Position numbers and translations under genes: made by a program
Assembly (NCBI RefSeq): GCF_007998985.1
Contig: NZ_CP041659.1
Location: forward strand, 1,982,001 to 2,046,000
DNA length: 64,000 nt
Direction of reading: 5' to 3'
Origin: Sphingomonas xanthus
GTDB taxonomy: Bacteria > Pseudomonadota > Alphaproteobacteria > Sphingomonadales > Sphingomonadaceae
Shown: positions 17,197-26,878 of the stretch, one piece after another
Layout: each line of letters opens with the position of its first letter
Numbering within the stretch: position 1 is the first letter of the stretch
Notes under the pieces: generated by a model
Database searches by the model: none
Told to the model about the DNA's origin: nothing
The model's input: the letters and a program-made list of their open reading frames with translations, nothing else

Positions 17197-18663
17197 ATGA
17201 CGAGACGCAACTTCGGACCCGTTGGGATCATCGACATCGGCTCCAACAGCGTGCGTTTCGTGGCTTATGGCGGGACCGCGCGCGTGCCATCGGTGTTGTT
17301 CAACGAGAAGGTGATGGCCGCGCTTGGTCGGGGGCTCGCCCAGGACGGGCGGCTTGATGAGCGGGCGATGCGCACAACGCTCGAATCCCTGGCTCGCTTC
17401 CGCCAGCTCGGACGCGAGATGGGCTTGAAGAAGCTCCACGCCGTCGCCACCGCCGCTGTCCGCGACGCTGAGAATGGCCCGGCCTTCCTGAAGGAGATCG
17501 CGGCGCTGGGCCTCAAGCCACGCCTCCTGTCCGGCGCCGAGGAAGCGGAGTTGGCTGGATTGGGGGTGATCTCGGCCATCCCGCGCGCAAATGGTATCGT
17601 CGCCGATCTCGGGGGGGGCAGCCTCGAACTTATCGGTGTCGCCCGGGGAATGACCGGCGATGCCATCTCGCTGCCGCTTGGCGTGTTGCGGATCGGCGCA
17701 AGCCCGTCCGGGTCGGACCTCGACACGGCGATCAAGGTTGGACTTCGCAACGCCGGGCGGCTGGCCGACGCCGCTAGGGGGCAGGGGCTTTACTGCGTCG
17801 GCGGTTCGTTCCGCGCCTTGGCCCGGCTCGACCTTTTAACGCTCGGCCATCCGTTGCCAATGGTCCACCAGCACCGTTTCCTGCCGAAGCGTCTCGACGA
17901 TCTGCGGGGGATCCTCAAACTGACCGCACCCGACGAGCTGAAGCGGATGACCGCGATCACTGCGTCTCGAATCCCGACCTTGCCGGCTGTCGTGACGATG
18001 CTCGAGGCGATGATGGAAGTGCTTGGCCCCAAGAAGGTGATCGTTTCTGCCTTTGGCCTTCGCGAAGGCCTGCTCTACCGCGATCTCGATGAGGCCACGC
18101 GCCGGCAGGATCCGCTGCTTGCCGCGGCGCTGGAGGTCGGCGAGCGGCTCGGTCGTTTCGGCGACCATGGCGCTGCGCTCGAACAATGGCTCGCGCCCTT
18201 GTTTCCCGACGACAGCAGTGAACTGCAGCGGCTGCGGCTTGCGACATGCCTGCTTGGCGACATCGCCTGGAATGCCCATCCCGATTTCCGCGCCGAGCGT
18301 GCGGTGGACATGGCGATCCATGGCAATTGGGTCGGGATCGGCGATCATGGCCGGGCGGTGATGGGACGCGCGCTATGTGCTGCATTTGGGGGCGACGGCG
18401 GCTTTGACGCCAAGCTTTCGGCATTGCTGCGCCCGGGCGAAGAAGAGCGATTAATAGCTTGGGGCAAGGCGCTTCGCCTGGCCCAGCGGCTGAGCGGCGG
18501 GACCGAGGCGCTGCTGCGAAAAACGCAGGTCGGTCTTCGCGGGGACCGTCTGGTCCTCACCATCCCCGGGAAGTATCGGCTTCTCTATTCCGAACCGGTC
18601 GAGCGGCGTTTCAATCAGCTGGCGAAAGCGCTCGACCGTCGTCCGGACATTTGCTTTGCCTAG
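17197..18663 (+). CDS. ppx: exopolyphosphatase / pppGpp phosphohydrolase Ppx
   Basis: Removes terminal phosphates from polyphosphate; homologues also convert pppGpp to ppGpp. 488 aa of the ASKHA fold: phosphate loop IIDIGSNSVRFVAY at about 9-22, second loop VADLGGGSLELIGV at about 137-150, and GGSFRALARLDL. The C-terminal third is the HD-like helical domain (CLLGDIAWNAHPDFRAE). Follows ppk1 by 4 bases in the same operon. Its last 4 bases overlap the end of the convergent I78 gene, so no terminator fits between them. Confidence 0.93.
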   Translation: MTRRNFGPVGIIDIGSNSVRFVAYGGTARVPSVLFNEKVMAALGRGLAQDGRLDERAMRTTLESLARFRQLGREMGLKKLHAVATAAVRDAENGPAFLKEIAALGLKPRLLSGAEEAELAGLGVISAIPRANGIVADLGGGSLELIGVARGMTGDAISLPLGVLRIGASPSGSDLDTAIKVGLRNAGRLADAARGQGLYCVGGSFRALARLDLLTLGHPLPMVHQHRFLPKRLDDLRGILKLTAPDELKRMTAITASRIPTLPAVVTMLEAMMEVLGPKKVIVSAFGLREGLLYRDLDEATRRQDPLLAAALEVGERLGRFGDHGAALEQWLAPLFPDDSSELQRLRLATCLLGDIAWNAHPDFRAERAVDMAIHGNWVGIGDHGRAVMGRALCAAFGGDGGFDAKLSALLRPGEEERLIAWGKALRLAQRLSGGTEALLRKTQVGLRGDRLVLTIPGKYRLLYSEPVERRFNQLAKALDRRPDICFA

Positions 18664-18956
18664 CCGCAGCGCGCGGTGACGACGCGATTGGCCCCGTCAA
18701 GCTGGACCGTCAGCCGGTCCATTCGATAATCCATCGTGACGACGCCGCCCTGGGGTACCCAGCGGATGATGCGGGCTCCCGACACGGCAAGCATGCGCGC
18801 GCCCAGTTCCTGGGTAGCCGTCTGGCCGCTGAACTGGCCTAGCTGGTCATTGCGGCATTGCTGGCCCGGAGGCGGCGGTCCGTTTACCGGATCACTTCCA
18901 GCAACGGTGCACCCGGCAAGCGCGGCGATTGACAAGGTTGCGAACAGGATACGCAT
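18660..18956 (-). CDS. peptidase inhibitor I78 family lipoprotein
   Basis: 98 aa. The signal peptide ends in a lipobox, LAGC at residues 12-15, so it should be a lipid-anchored periplasmic protein. The mature part has the I78 pattern: CRNDQLGQFSGQTATQELGARML, then ARIIRWVPQGGVVTMDYRMDRL, and NRVVTARCG at the end; the two cysteines could form a disulphide. Homologues inhibit serine proteases, so it may protect envelope proteins. AAGGAG sits 8 bases before the ATG. It starts 32 bases after the rnd stop and may be read from rnd or from its own stress promoter. Confidence 0.85.
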   Translation of the reverse strand: MRILFATLSIAALAGCTVAGSDPVNGPPPPGQQCRNDQLGQFSGQTATQELGARMLAVSGARIIRWVPQGGVVTMDYRMDRLTVQLDGANRVVTARCG

Positions 18957-18984
18957 CGATTCATCTCCTTGGATCGATGTAACA

Positions 18985-19009
18985 AGCGTCAGACCTCCTG
19001 TCCGGTTCC
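18985..19009 (-). promoter_or_regulatory. possible EcfG-type (general stress) promoter for the I78 gene
   Basis: On the minus strand, GGAAC (19009-19005), 16 bases, then CGCT (18988-18985), against the alphaproteobacterial EcfG consensus GGAAC-N16/17-CGTT. The -35 box is perfect and the -10 has one mismatch. It would start transcription about 20 bases before the I78 ATG, from within the end of rnd. Confidence 0.33.
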
Positions 19010-20182
19010 TGAATCCCCTGCGATCCTGCTCAACTTGAGCTTGCCGTTTTCGGTAGCGAAGGCGAGCCGGCCCTCCACGAGGTCGAGCGCGTCGCGGCCG
19101 AACTCCTCGAAGCGCCAGCCCGACAGGATGTTGAGTTGGTCGCGCACTCCGGCGGCAAGCGATTCAAGTTCGTCTGACCGGGCGATGAGCTTGGGTGCCA
19201 CGCCGCTTTCCTTGGCGCGGATCTTGAGCAGAAGCTTGAGCAGGTCGCTGACCAGCGCGGCGTCCTTCGTGAGGCCGGGACGGCGCGGTTCGCGCGACGG
19301 AAGGTCATCGGCCTCGAGCGGCTGGGCCTTGGCAAGCGCGCTCATCAGCCGGGCCCCGATATCGTTGTTTCGCCATCCCGCCGACAGGCCGCGCACCTTG
19401 CCCAGGTCGTCCTGCGTCTTGGGCGGGTGGCTCGCAAGCTCATTGAGCGTGTCGTCCTTGATGATCCGGCCGCGGGGCAGGTTCTTGTTGCGCGCCTCGC
19501 TCTCGCGCCAGCCGGCTAGCGCCTTGAGGCGGCCAAGGACCGCGGGGTTGCGGCTTGGAAGCTTCAGGCGTTTCCACGCGTCCTCCGCCGGGAAGGCGAA
19601 GCTCGACGGGTCGGCAAGGCGCTCCATCTCCTCGTCCAGCCAGGCACCGCGGCCGGTCTTAATCAGCTTCTTGACGAGGCGAGGGAAAATCTCGGCGAGG
19701 TGGGTGACATCGGCGATTGCATAGTCGATCTGGCGCTTGTCGAGGGGGCGGCGCGACCAATCGGTGAAGCGGGCGCCCTTGTCGAGGTTGTGGCCAAGCA
19801 CGCTTTCAACGAGGTTGGAGTAACCGATCTGCTCGCCATAACCGAGCGCCATGGCGGCGATCTGGGTATCGAACAGTGGGTTGGGCACCTTGTCGGTGAG
19901 ATTGTGGATGATTTCAAGGTCTTGCCCGCCGGCGTGGAAGACCTTCAGCACGTCATGATTGTCGACCAGTAGCTCAAGCAACGGTGCCAGATCGATCCCC
20001 TCCGCCTTCGGATCGATCGCCGCGGCTTCGTCGACGGTAGCGATCTGCAGCAGGCAGAGGTCGGGCCAATAGCTATTTTCCCGCATGAACTCCGTGTCGA
20101 CCGCCACGAAGTCGTGGTCGGCCATTCGGGAAACGAGCGCGGTGAGATCCTGGGTGGTCGTGATCAGTGGGTGAATTTTCAT
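18989..20182 (-). CDS. rnd: ribonuclease D
   Basis: 3'-to-5' exoribonuclease of the DEDD superfamily involved in tRNA 3' maturation. 397 aa. The exonuclease domain spans about 1-180 with [13 protein letters not shown] (Exo I, catalytic Asp and Glu near residue 30), DLEIIHNL (Exo II) and [13 protein letters not shown] (Exo III with Tyr and Asp). One or two HRDC-like helical domains follow ([29 protein letters not shown]). Normal length for the alphaproteobacterial form. The ATG faces the divergent aspS across 114 bases. Confidence 0.94.
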   Translation of the reverse strand: MKIHPLITTTQDLTALVSRMADHDFVAVDTEFMRENSYWPDLCLLQIATVDEAAAIDPKAEGIDLAPLLELLVDNHDVLKVFHAGGQDLEIIHNLTDKVPNPLFDTQIAAMALGYGEQIGYSNLVESVLGHNLDKGARFTDWSRRPLDKRQIDYAIADVTHLAEIFPRLVKKLIKTGRGAWLDEEMERLADPSSFAFPAEDAWKRLKLPSRNPAVLGRLKALAGWRESEARNKNLPRGRIIKDDTLNELASHPPKTQDDLGKVRGLSAGWRNNDIGARLMSALAKAQPLEADDLPSREPRRPGLTKDAALVSDLLKLLLKIRAKESGVAPKLIARSDELESLAAGVRDQLNILSGWRFEEFGRDALDLVEGRLAFATENGKLKLSRIAGDSGTGQEV

Positions 20183-20296
20183 CTGTGGCGGCCCATAGCG
20201 GCACCCGCGCGCCTTGACAAAGGCAACCCTGACGGCGAAGCGCCCACGCGACTATTTCGCGCCTGCGAACCTCCATTTTCTCGAACGAGCAAGCCC

Positions 20297-22087
20297 ATGC
20301 ACGCCTTCCGAACCCACACCTGCGCCGACCTTCGCGCTTCCGATGTCGGATCGAACGTCCGCCTGTCGGGCTGGATCCATCGCAAGCGCGACCATGGCGG
20401 GGTGCTGTTCGTGGACTTGCGCGACCATTACGGCCTGACCCAGATTGTCTGCGATGCCGACAGCCCGGCGCTGCCGATCCTCGACTCGCTCAGGGTCGAA
20501 AGCGTGGTGACCATCGACGGCGAGGTGAAGGCCCGTGCCGAGGGAACGACCAACGCCAAATTGCCCACCGGCGATATTGAGGTGTTCGCCCGCACCGTCG
20601 AGATCCAGTCGAAGGCCGACGAACTGCCGATGCCGGTTGCCGGGGAACAGGACTATCCGGAGGAAATTCGGCTCAAGTATCGCTATCTCGATCTTCGCCG
20701 CGACCGGCTCCACGCCAATATCATGCTCCGTTCGAAGGTGATCGCTTCCATCCGCCGCCGGATGATCGACCAGGGCTTCACCGAATTCCAGACACCCATC
20801 CTGACCGCCTCGTCGCCCGAGGGCGCGCGCGACTATCTGGTTCCAAGCCGCGTCCACCCCGGCAAATTCTATGCGCTTCCCCAGGCGCCCCAGATGTTCA
20901 AGCAGCTGCTGATGGTTGCCGGCTTCGACCGCTATTTCCAGATCGCGCCCTGCTTTCGCGATGAAGATGCCCGCGCCGATCGGTCGCCTGGCGAATTCTA
21001 CCAGCTCGACTTCGAGATGAGCTTCGTTACCCAGGACGACGTCTTCAATGCGATCGAGCCGGTGCTGTCGGGCGTGTTCGCAGAATTCGCGGGGGGCAAT
21101 TATGTCACTCCGGCCGGCGAGTTTCCGCGCATCCCCTACAAGGAAGCGATGCTGAAGTACGGCAGCGACAAGCCGGACCTGCGAAATCCGCTGATCGTCC
21201 ATGACGTCGGCGAGCATTTCGCCGGGTCGGGGTTTGGCCTGTTCGCCGGCATGGTCGAAAAGGGCATGGTGGTGCGCGCCGTCGCAGCGCCGGCAACGGC
21301 AGAAAAAAGCCGCAAATTCTTCGACGAGATGAACGATTGGGCGCGGCAGGAAGGATTTGCCGGGCTTGGCTATGCAACGAGCAAGGGCGGAGAGTGGGGC
21401 GGGCCCATTGCCAAGAACCATGGCGCCGAGGGCATGGACCGGATCGCCGAGCAGATGGGCATCGGTCCGGACGACGGCATTTTCTTCGCCGCCGGTCCCG
21501 AAGCGCAGGCGGCGAGGCTCGCCGGCCTTGCCCGAACCCGTGTCGCCGAACAGCTTGGACTGATCGAACAGGGTGCGTTCCGCTTTTGCTGGATCGTCGA
21601 CTTTCCGATGTTCGAATATGATGAGGATGCGAAGAAGGTCGATTTCAGCCACAACCCCTTCTCTATGCCCCAGGGCGGAATGGAAGCGCTGGAGACCAAG
21701 GACCCGCTCGATATCCTGGCTTGGCAGTACGACATCGTCTGCAACGGCGTGGAATTGAGCTCGGGCGCGATCCGCAACCACCGTCCGGATATTATGTACA
21801 AGGCGTTCGAGATTGCCGGCTACAGCCGCGAGGACGTCGACACCAGCTTCCCGGGCATGATCGGCGCCTTCAAATACGGCGCGCCGCCGCACGGCGGGTC
21901 GGCCCCGGGTATCGACCGTATCGTCATGCTGCTCGCCAATGAGCCGAACATCCGTGAAGTCATTCTCTTCCCGATGAACCAGCGGGCGGAAGACTTGATG
22001 ATGAACGCCCCCGCGCCAGTGACGATGAAACAGCTACGTGAGCTATCGATCCGGGTGGTCGCGGATTCCGAGCCCGAGGCCAACTGA
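20297..22087 (+). CDS. aspS: aspartyl-tRNA synthetase AspS (probably non-discriminating type to be checked)
   Basis: Class II aminoacyl-tRNA synthetase, 596 aa from the ATG at 20297 ([18 protein letters not shown]), the standard bacterial start; a longer in-frame extension upstream is not supported. N-terminal OB-fold anticodon domain ([19 protein letters not shown]), motif 2 region [19 protein letters not shown], the bacterial GAD insertion in the middle, and motif 3 [14 protein letters not shown] near the C-terminus. A perfect TTGACA lies at 20214-20219, but no matching -10 follows. Whether it also charges tRNA-Asn depends on gatCAB elsewhere. Confidence 0.96.
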   Translation: MHAFRTHTCADLRASDVGSNVRLSGWIHRKRDHGGVLFVDLRDHYGLTQIVCDADSPALPILDSLRVESVVTIDGEVKARAEGTTNAKLPTGDIEVFARTVEIQSKADELPMPVAGEQDYPEEIRLKYRYLDLRRDRLHANIMLRSKVIASIRRRMIDQGFTEFQTPILTASSPEGARDYLVPSRVHPGKFYALPQAPQMFKQLLMVAGFDRYFQIAPCFRDEDARADRSPGEFYQLDFEMSFVTQDDVFNAIEPVLSGVFAEFAGGNYVTPAGEFPRIPYKEAMLKYGSDKPDLRNPLIVHDVGEHFAGSGFGLFAGMVEKGMVVRAVAAPATAEKSRKFFDEMNDWARQEGFAGLGYATSKGGEWGGPIAKNHGAEGMDRIAEQMGIGPDDGIFFAAGPEAQAARLAGLARTRVAEQLGLIEQGAFRFCWIVDFPMFEYDEDAKKVDFSHNPFSMPQGGMEALETKDPLDILAWQYDIVCNGVELSSGAIRNHRPDIMYKAFEIAGYSREDVDTSFPGMIGAFKYGAPPHGGSAPGIDRIVMLLANEPNIREVILFPMNQRAEDLMMNAPAPVTMKQLRELSIRVVADSEPEAN

Positions 22088-22186
22088 GCCGCGTCCCGTC
22101 GCACCGTTCCACCTTGGGACGAATGGGCGGAACTGTTCATCGGAAGCCAATTGCGGCGCCCGAGGCTTTGAGTTACGCCTCCCAGC

Positions 22187-22957
22187 GTGCCGATCGAATT
22201 AACGGATTTTGAACGGGGAGCGCCGTTCCCTGGTGATCCGGCTGCAGCGTTGAGCGCGTTGCAGGCCCGCCTCGCGCGGCTTCAGCTTGCGCAGATCGTT
22301 CATCGGCGGCGCTCGCTCATCCTCTTCGAAGGGTGGACCGGGTCGGGCAAGAAGGCCGCGCTGAAGCTCCTCGCCGGAAGCTTCGATCCCAGCCATGTTC
22401 AAGTGCGCAGCGTCGGCGGCCTCGAGGAAGCCGACGATGACCGCCACTGGCTTGCCCCCTTCTGGAGCGGACTTCCCGCCGCGGGGGACACCACGATATT
22501 CTATCACAGCTGGTACCGGCGGATTATCGAACAGCGCGTCTCGGGCCGCTATGATGACCGGCGCTGGGCCCGGGCGTGCGACGAGATCAACGAATTCGAA
22601 GCGCAGCAGCGCGACCATGGCACCATCGTCGCGAAGCTATTCTTTCATGTTTCGGCCGACCAGCAAATCGCACGGCTTCGCGAGCGGCAGGCCGATCCGT
22701 GGGAACGCCACCTGCTCGGCGAGGAGGATCTCGTCGGACTCGGCGAGCGCGATCAAACGGTGGAAGTGCTTCACGACCTGTTCCGCCAGACGGACACGCG
22801 TTGGGCGCCGTGGCAGGTTATCGACGGCAATGACGAAGTGGCGGGGACGTTCGCGGCGCTGACCGCGATCATCGCCCAGCTGGAAAAAGCGCTTCCCGCA
22901 GAACCGCCGGCAGAGGGGGCGACGGTGATCCAGTTCCCCCAGCAGAAGGCGAGCTGA
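22187..22957 (+). CDS. PPK2-like protein with altered catalytic motifs
   Basis: 256 aa with GTG start. The overall layout is that of polyphosphate kinase 2: LILFEGWTGSGKKAALKLL at 44-62 (P-loop), RHWLAPFWSGLP, TTIFYHSWYRRIIEQRV at 102-118, then DEINEFEAQQRDHGTIVAKLFFHVS, RQADPWERHLL and WQVIDGNDE. Two positions that are almost fixed in active enzymes differ: the P-loop aspartate (WDAAGK) is threonine 51 here, and the DRSWY motif reads YHSWY (Tyr106, His107). A non-standard kinase, a polyphosphate-binding regulator or a dead enzyme are all possible. The C-terminal tail (about 235-256) is Pro/Glu-rich. aspS lies 99 bases upstream. Confidence 0.7.
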   Translation: MPIELTDFERGAPFPGDPAAALSALQARLARLQLAQIVHRRRSLILFEGWTGSGKKAALKLLAGSFDPSHVQVRSVGGLEEADDDRHWLAPFWSGLPAAGDTTIFYHSWYRRIIEQRVSGRYDDRRWARACDEINEFEAQQRDHGTIVAKLFFHVSADQQIARLRERQADPWERHLLGEEDLVGLGERDQTVEVLHDLFRQTDTRWAPWQVIDGNDEVAGTFAALTAIIAQLEKALPAEPPAEGATVIQFPQQKAS

Positions 22958-22963
22958 CCGAAC

Positions 22964-23449
22964 CTAGTCCGGATAGCTGATTCGCATCACTTCATAGCTT
23001 TTTTCGCCGGCTGGAAGACGAACAATGCGCTCGTCGCCGACCCGCGCGCCGACTAGCGCCCGGGCGATCGGCGCCACCCAGCTGATTCGTCCGGCTGAGG
23101 CATCGGCCTCGTCCTCGCCGACCAGGGTCAGGGTGCGCCGCTCGTCATTCTCGTCGGCGAGTTCGACTGTCGCCCCGAAGCGGATCGTGTCCCGCTGTTC
23201 CTGCGTGGCGGGGTCGACAAGCTTGGCCGACTTCATCACCTTGGCAAGGTAGGACAGGCGGCGGTCGATTTCGCGCAGCCGCTTGCGGCCATAGATATAG
23301 TCGCCGTTCTCCGAACGGTCGCCATTCCCGGCAGCCCAGGCGATCGTATCGACGAGTTTTGGCCGTTCGGTGCCGAACATCTGTTCATATTCGGATCTGA
23401 TGCGCGCAAATCCCTGGGGGGTGATGAAGCGCGGCGCCCGGTCTGCCAT
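22964..23449 (-). CDS. greB: transcription elongation factor GreB
   Basis: Stimulates RNA cleavage by stalled RNA polymerase. 161 aa, with the N-terminal coiled coil carrying the acidic tip GDRSENGDYIYGRKRLREIDRR in two pieces: GDRSENGDY holds the metal-coordinating Asp and Glu, and the basic YGRKRLREID that follows is typical of GreB rather than GreA. The C-terminal FKBP-like domain has VELADENDERRTLTLVGEDEAD and WVAPIARALVGARVGDE. Convergent with the PPK2-like gene; lies 10 bases downstream of slt, so the two are probably cotranscribed. Confidence 0.9.
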   Translation of the reverse strand: MADRAPRFITPQGFARIRSEYEQMFGTERPKLVDTIAWAAGNGDRSENGDYIYGRKRLREIDRRLSYLAKVMKSAKLVDPATQEQRDTIRFGATVELADENDERRTLTLVGEDEADASAGRISWVAPIARALVGARVGDERIVRLPAGEKSYEVMRISYPD

Positions 23450-23459
23450 GACGACGGTC

Positions 23460-25424
23460 TTAGCCGGGTCGCGACGACTTGCCGAGATAGGTCGAGATAT
23501 GGACAGGCTCGGGTCCCGGCAGGGTCGGGTTCAGCCGATCGTAGACGACGCTGTTCTCAAGCACACGCTGAACATAGCCGCGGGTTTCCATGAACGGAAT
23601 CTGCTCGATCCAGCGGACGATGTCGCCGTTGCTGCGCGGATCGCCATAACGGTTGATCCACTTGCGCACATTGCCGGCCCCGGCGTTGTAGCTGGCAACC
23701 GCGAGCGGATAATTACCGTCCCATTGCCTCAACAGCCGCTGGAAATAGGCGCTGCCGAGCATGACGTTGTAATTGGCATCTGAAGTCAGTCGGCCATAGT
23801 CATAGCCCATCCCCATCTTGCCCGCCTGCTCGCGCGCCGTGGCGGGCATCAGCTGCATCATCCCGCGGGCATTGGCGTGGCTGACCGCGGCGCGATCGAA
23901 ACTCGATTCCTGCCGGGTGATCCCATGCACCAGAGACCATGTCCGCCCACTGGGCACATTATAGGCATGGGTCGGGAAGGCCGCCTTGTAATAGAAGGCG
24001 GTGCCGGCGTTGCGGGCCGAACGCGCGGTCCACACGGCAAGGTCGGGCCGGCCGATGCTGGCAGCAAGCTCAAGCGACATAAGCCGGTCGGCCTCGGTCT
24101 CGGTTGCTTCGGACAGGGCGCGAATGAAAAGGGTTTGCTCGTCGCGGCTGCGCGACAGGGCACGAACGGCCTGGACCAGGCGATCGCTATAGAAAGCCTG
24201 GCGCTGCGCATTGGTGACGAGCAGGCTTGGCGTTCCCGACGGTGCGGGGACGATTCGGCCGAGCCGCTCGAGCGCCAACTGGCCGTAGAACAATTCGGGC
24301 GTGGCTGCCGACTTTTCGAAGTGTGCGCGCGCGCCCATCGTGTCGCCGGCCTGCGCCGCAGCCCGGCCGGCCCAATACCATCCCTTGGTCGCAACCTGCA
24401 GCGACTTGCCGCCATTGGCATATTTGTCGAACAGCACGACGGCCTCGCGCGGGCGATTGAGCCGTTCCAGCGCCATCGTTCCGGCAAGCCAGGTCAGGGT
24501 CGTATATTTGTCGCGAATGCCATAGGATTGTTCGGAAATATCGACGCCGGGCGCGAAGCTGTCGTCGACCTGCCGGGCGATGTCGTAGGCCAGCTGATAC
24601 TGCCGGTCGCTCGCTGCCCCCGCCGAGAGAAGCTCGAGCATCTCGTAAAAACGGTCGGCGTCGGTCGGGCGGTAGGTGAACCTGTGCGGCCGCGCGAGCA
24701 GCTGGCGAGCCGCCTGCTCATTATTGCCTTCGCGAAGGTAGCGGGCGCGATCCATCAGCAGGCCGGCGTCGGTGGAAACTTGCGCTGCTACCGCCTGAAA
24801 GCGCTGCTCCGCGTCGGCGCTGCGTGAATGCATCGCGATACGCGCCGAAAGCGAAGCGCGCCGCTGCGGACTCGTCCAGGGGAGCATCCGGTAGGCATCG
24901 CTGGCCTTCTTGTCGAACAGCAGCGCGTCGACCCTATTGTCATGGTCGGCGGAGGTAAATTGCGTCCCGAAGCGGGCGAACAGCGCCTGCTCGTCATATT
25001 GGCTGAGGTCGGCGGAAGTCCATGCACGCCGCGCCGCCGCAATGGCCTCGGCCGGACGGTTGGTGGCGGCATGGGCTTCGGCCAGTCTTGCCCAGCCATT
25101 GCCGCTTTTCGGTTCGATCGCCCGGAAGAAGGTGATGACCGTGGCCGGATTTTCGCCCGCCCGCATTTGCTTTTCGGCATCGCGCCGCATTGCCGGCTCG
25201 CCCGGCCAGCCGGGGTTGGCAATGAGGAACCGGGCATAGTCGGCAAAGGCATAGCCGCTGGCCTGGCGAAGCCGGCGCCAGTCGGCGATGGCATAATTGA
25301 TGTGGGCTGCAGGCGCGGCAATAGGCGCCCGGTTCGGAAGGACCGGGGAGGTCTGTGCCGATGCCCCCGTGGCAACAGGCAGCAGGCAAGCGATCAATAG
25401 TCCGGATTTCCTCATGCTGGACAT
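23460..25424 (-). CDS. soluble lytic murein transglycosylase (Slt family)
   Basis: Cleaves the MurNAc-GlcNAc bond of peptidoglycan with formation of 1,6-anhydro ends. 654 aa: Sec signal peptide ending ATGASAQ, a long superhelical alpha domain built from TPR-like repeats (about 50-450; NGWARLAEAHAATNRPAEAI, RRASLSARIAMHSR), and a C-terminal SLT domain (about 480-640). The catalytic glutamate is in GITRQESSFDRAAVSHANAR; ARGMMQLMPATA and ASYNAGAGNVRKWI complete the signature, followed by PFMETRGYVQRVL. Divergent from dapA. Confidence 0.93.
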   Translation of the reverse strand: MSSMRKSGLLIACLLPVATGASAQTSPVLPNRAPIAAPAAHINYAIADWRRLRQASGYAFADYARFLIANPGWPGEPAMRRDAEKQMRAGENPATVITFFRAIEPKSGNGWARLAEAHAATNRPAEAIAAARRAWTSADLSQYDEQALFARFGTQFTSADHDNRVDALLFDKKASDAYRMLPWTSPQRRASLSARIAMHSRSADAEQRFQAVAAQVSTDAGLLMDRARYLREGNNEQAARQLLARPHRFTYRPTDADRFYEMLELLSAGAASDRQYQLAYDIARQVDDSFAPGVDISEQSYGIRDKYTTLTWLAGTMALERLNRPREAVVLFDKYANGGKSLQVATKGWYWAGRAAAQAGDTMGARAHFEKSAATPELFYGQLALERLGRIVPAPSGTPSLLVTNAQRQAFYSDRLVQAVRALSRSRDEQTLFIRALSEATETEADRLMSLELAASIGRPDLAVWTARSARNAGTAFYYKAAFPTHAYNVPSGRTWSLVHGITRQESSFDRAAVSHANARGMMQLMPATAREQAGKMGMGYDYGRLTSDANYNVMLGSAYFQRLLRQWDGNYPLAVASYNAGAGNVRKWINRYGDPRSNGDIVRWIEQIPFMETRGYVQRVLENSVVYDRLNPTLPGPEPVHISTYLGKSSRPG

Positions 25425-25512
25425 TATGGCGCCCCTGTCCTTATCAGCCGCTGAACGAATGGTGTCGGCAGGAGCCTAACGCGGCGACGGACTCCAAGTG
25501 AAGGAAAAATTG

Positions 25513-26385
25513 ATGTTTTTCGGGTCGATACCGGCGCTGGTGACGCCATTTGCGGCAGGCCGAGTCGATCTTGCGATATTCCGAGACTTTGTCGAATGGC
25601 AGATCGATGAGGGCTCCAATGCATTGGTGCCATGCGGCACGACCGGCGAAGCCGCAACGCTGTCGGTCGAGGAGCATCGCGCGCTGATTGCGCTTGCAGT
25701 CGAGACCTCGCGAGGCCGGATCCCGGTGATTGCCGGCTGCGGATCGAACAATACTGCCCATGCCATCGAACTGACCCGGAACGCCAAGGAGGCAGGTGCC
25801 GATGCGGCGCTTCATGTTCCGCCCTATTACAACCGTCCCAATCAAGACGGCATCTATGCCCACCTTGCTGCGGTTGCCGACCTTGGCATCCCCGTCGTCC
25901 TCTACAATGTCCCGGCCCGGACGATCACCGACATCGCGGTGGAGACGATGGCGCGCCTGTCGCGCCTGCCCGGTGTCGTCGCGGTAAAGGACGCCACCGG
26001 TAACCTCGCGCGCGTTTCGGCGCAGCGCGAGGCGTGCGGCAAGGAGTTCGTCCAGCTTAGCGGCAACGACGACATGGCTCTCGGGTTCAACGCGATGGGA
26101 GGGAAGGGGTGCATTTCGGTCACCGCCAATGTCGCGCCAAAGCTATGCGCCCAGTTCCAGGAGACCACCCGGGAGGGCCGCTGGGCCGAGGCGCTGGAAC
26201 TTCAGGACCGGCTCTTTCCGCTGCACGCGGCGCTGTTCAGCGACGCCTCGCCCGGCCCGGTCAAATATGCGCTGTCCCGGGTTCGCCCCGGCTTCCCGGC
26301 CGAACTGCGCGCACCGATGACCGAACCGTCGGCGGCATCGAAAAAGGCGGTCGATGACGCGCTCGCCCACGCCGGCCTAGCCTGA
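25513..26385 (+). CDS. dapA: 4-hydroxy-tetrahydrodipicolinate synthase DapA
   Basis: Condenses pyruvate with aspartate semialdehyde, the committing step to lysine and meso-diaminopimelate for the cell wall. 290 aa TIM barrel from the ATG at 25513, preferred over a GTG at 25498 because AAGGA lies 7 bases before it. Active-site residues are all present: CGTTGE at 41-46 (Thr43, Thr44), Tyr131 in VLYNVPART and the Schiff-base Lys159 in AVKDATGN. smpB follows within 8 bases, a common pairing in alphaproteobacteria. Confidence 0.96.
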   Translation: MFFGSIPALVTPFAAGRVDLAIFRDFVEWQIDEGSNALVPCGTTGEAATLSVEEHRALIALAVETSRGRIPVIAGCGSNNTAHAIELTRNAKEAGADAALHVPPYYNRPNQDGIYAHLAAVADLGIPVVLYNVPARTITDIAVETMARLSRLPGVVAVKDATGNLARVSAQREACGKEFVQLSGNDDMALGFNAMGGKGCISVTANVAPKLCAQFQETTREGRWAEALELQDRLFPLHAALFSDASPGPVKYALSRVRPGFPAELRAPMTEPSAASKKAVDDALAHAGLA

Positions 26386-26392
26386 GGTCCCC

Positions 26393-26878
26393 TTGGCCAA
26401 ACCTGTCCCCGTCCGTGAATTCGACAAGGCCAAGGTGGTCGCCGAGAACCGGCGGGCACGTTACGACTATTTCGTAGAGGACCGGTTCGAGGCCGGGATC
26501 GAGCTCCAGGGTACCGAGGTCAAGGCACTTCGCACTGGTGAAGGATCGATCGCCGAAAGCTATGCGTTGGTCGAGAATGAGGAGGTTTTCCTCATCAACA
26601 GCCATATTCCACAATATGGTGCCGGCAGCTGGATGAACCATGAGCCGAGACGGCGGCGCAAGCTGCTGCTCAAGGCGAGGGAAATCGACAAGCTGCACGG
26701 CGCGATCACGCGGCAGGGGCTGACGCTGGTGCCGCTTTCCATCTACTTTAACTCGCGGGGGCGCGCGAAGATCGAACTGGCGCTGGCTAGGGGCAAGAAG
26801 GTCCACGACAAGCGTGACACGATCAAGGAACGCGACTGGAAGCGCGAGCAGGGTAGGTTGTTGAGGCAGCGTGGCTAA
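26393..26878 (+). CDS. smpB: SsrA-binding protein SmpB
   Basis: Partner of tmRNA in trans-translation, which rescues stalled ribosomes. 161 aa with TTG start 8 bases after dapA. Family blocks: [27 protein letters not shown] in two adjoining parts, INSHIPQYG, the basic [16 protein letters not shown] and the C-terminal tail [18 protein letters not shown] that forms a helix in the mRNA channel. The end overlaps the next gene by 8 bases. The tmRNA gene itself is not in this window. Confidence 0.96.
   Translation: MAKPVPVREFDKAKVVAENRRARYDYFVEDRFEAGIELQGTEVKALRTGEGSIAESYALVENEEVFLINSHIPQYGAGSWMNHEPRRRRKLLLKAREIDKLHGAITRQGLTLVPLSIYFNSRGRAKIELALARGKKVHDKRDTIKERDWKREQGRLLRQRG

Noticed and set aside
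20214..20242. Perfect TTGACA as aspS promoter
   Set aside because: No recognisable -10 box at 16-18 bases; not listed as a feature.
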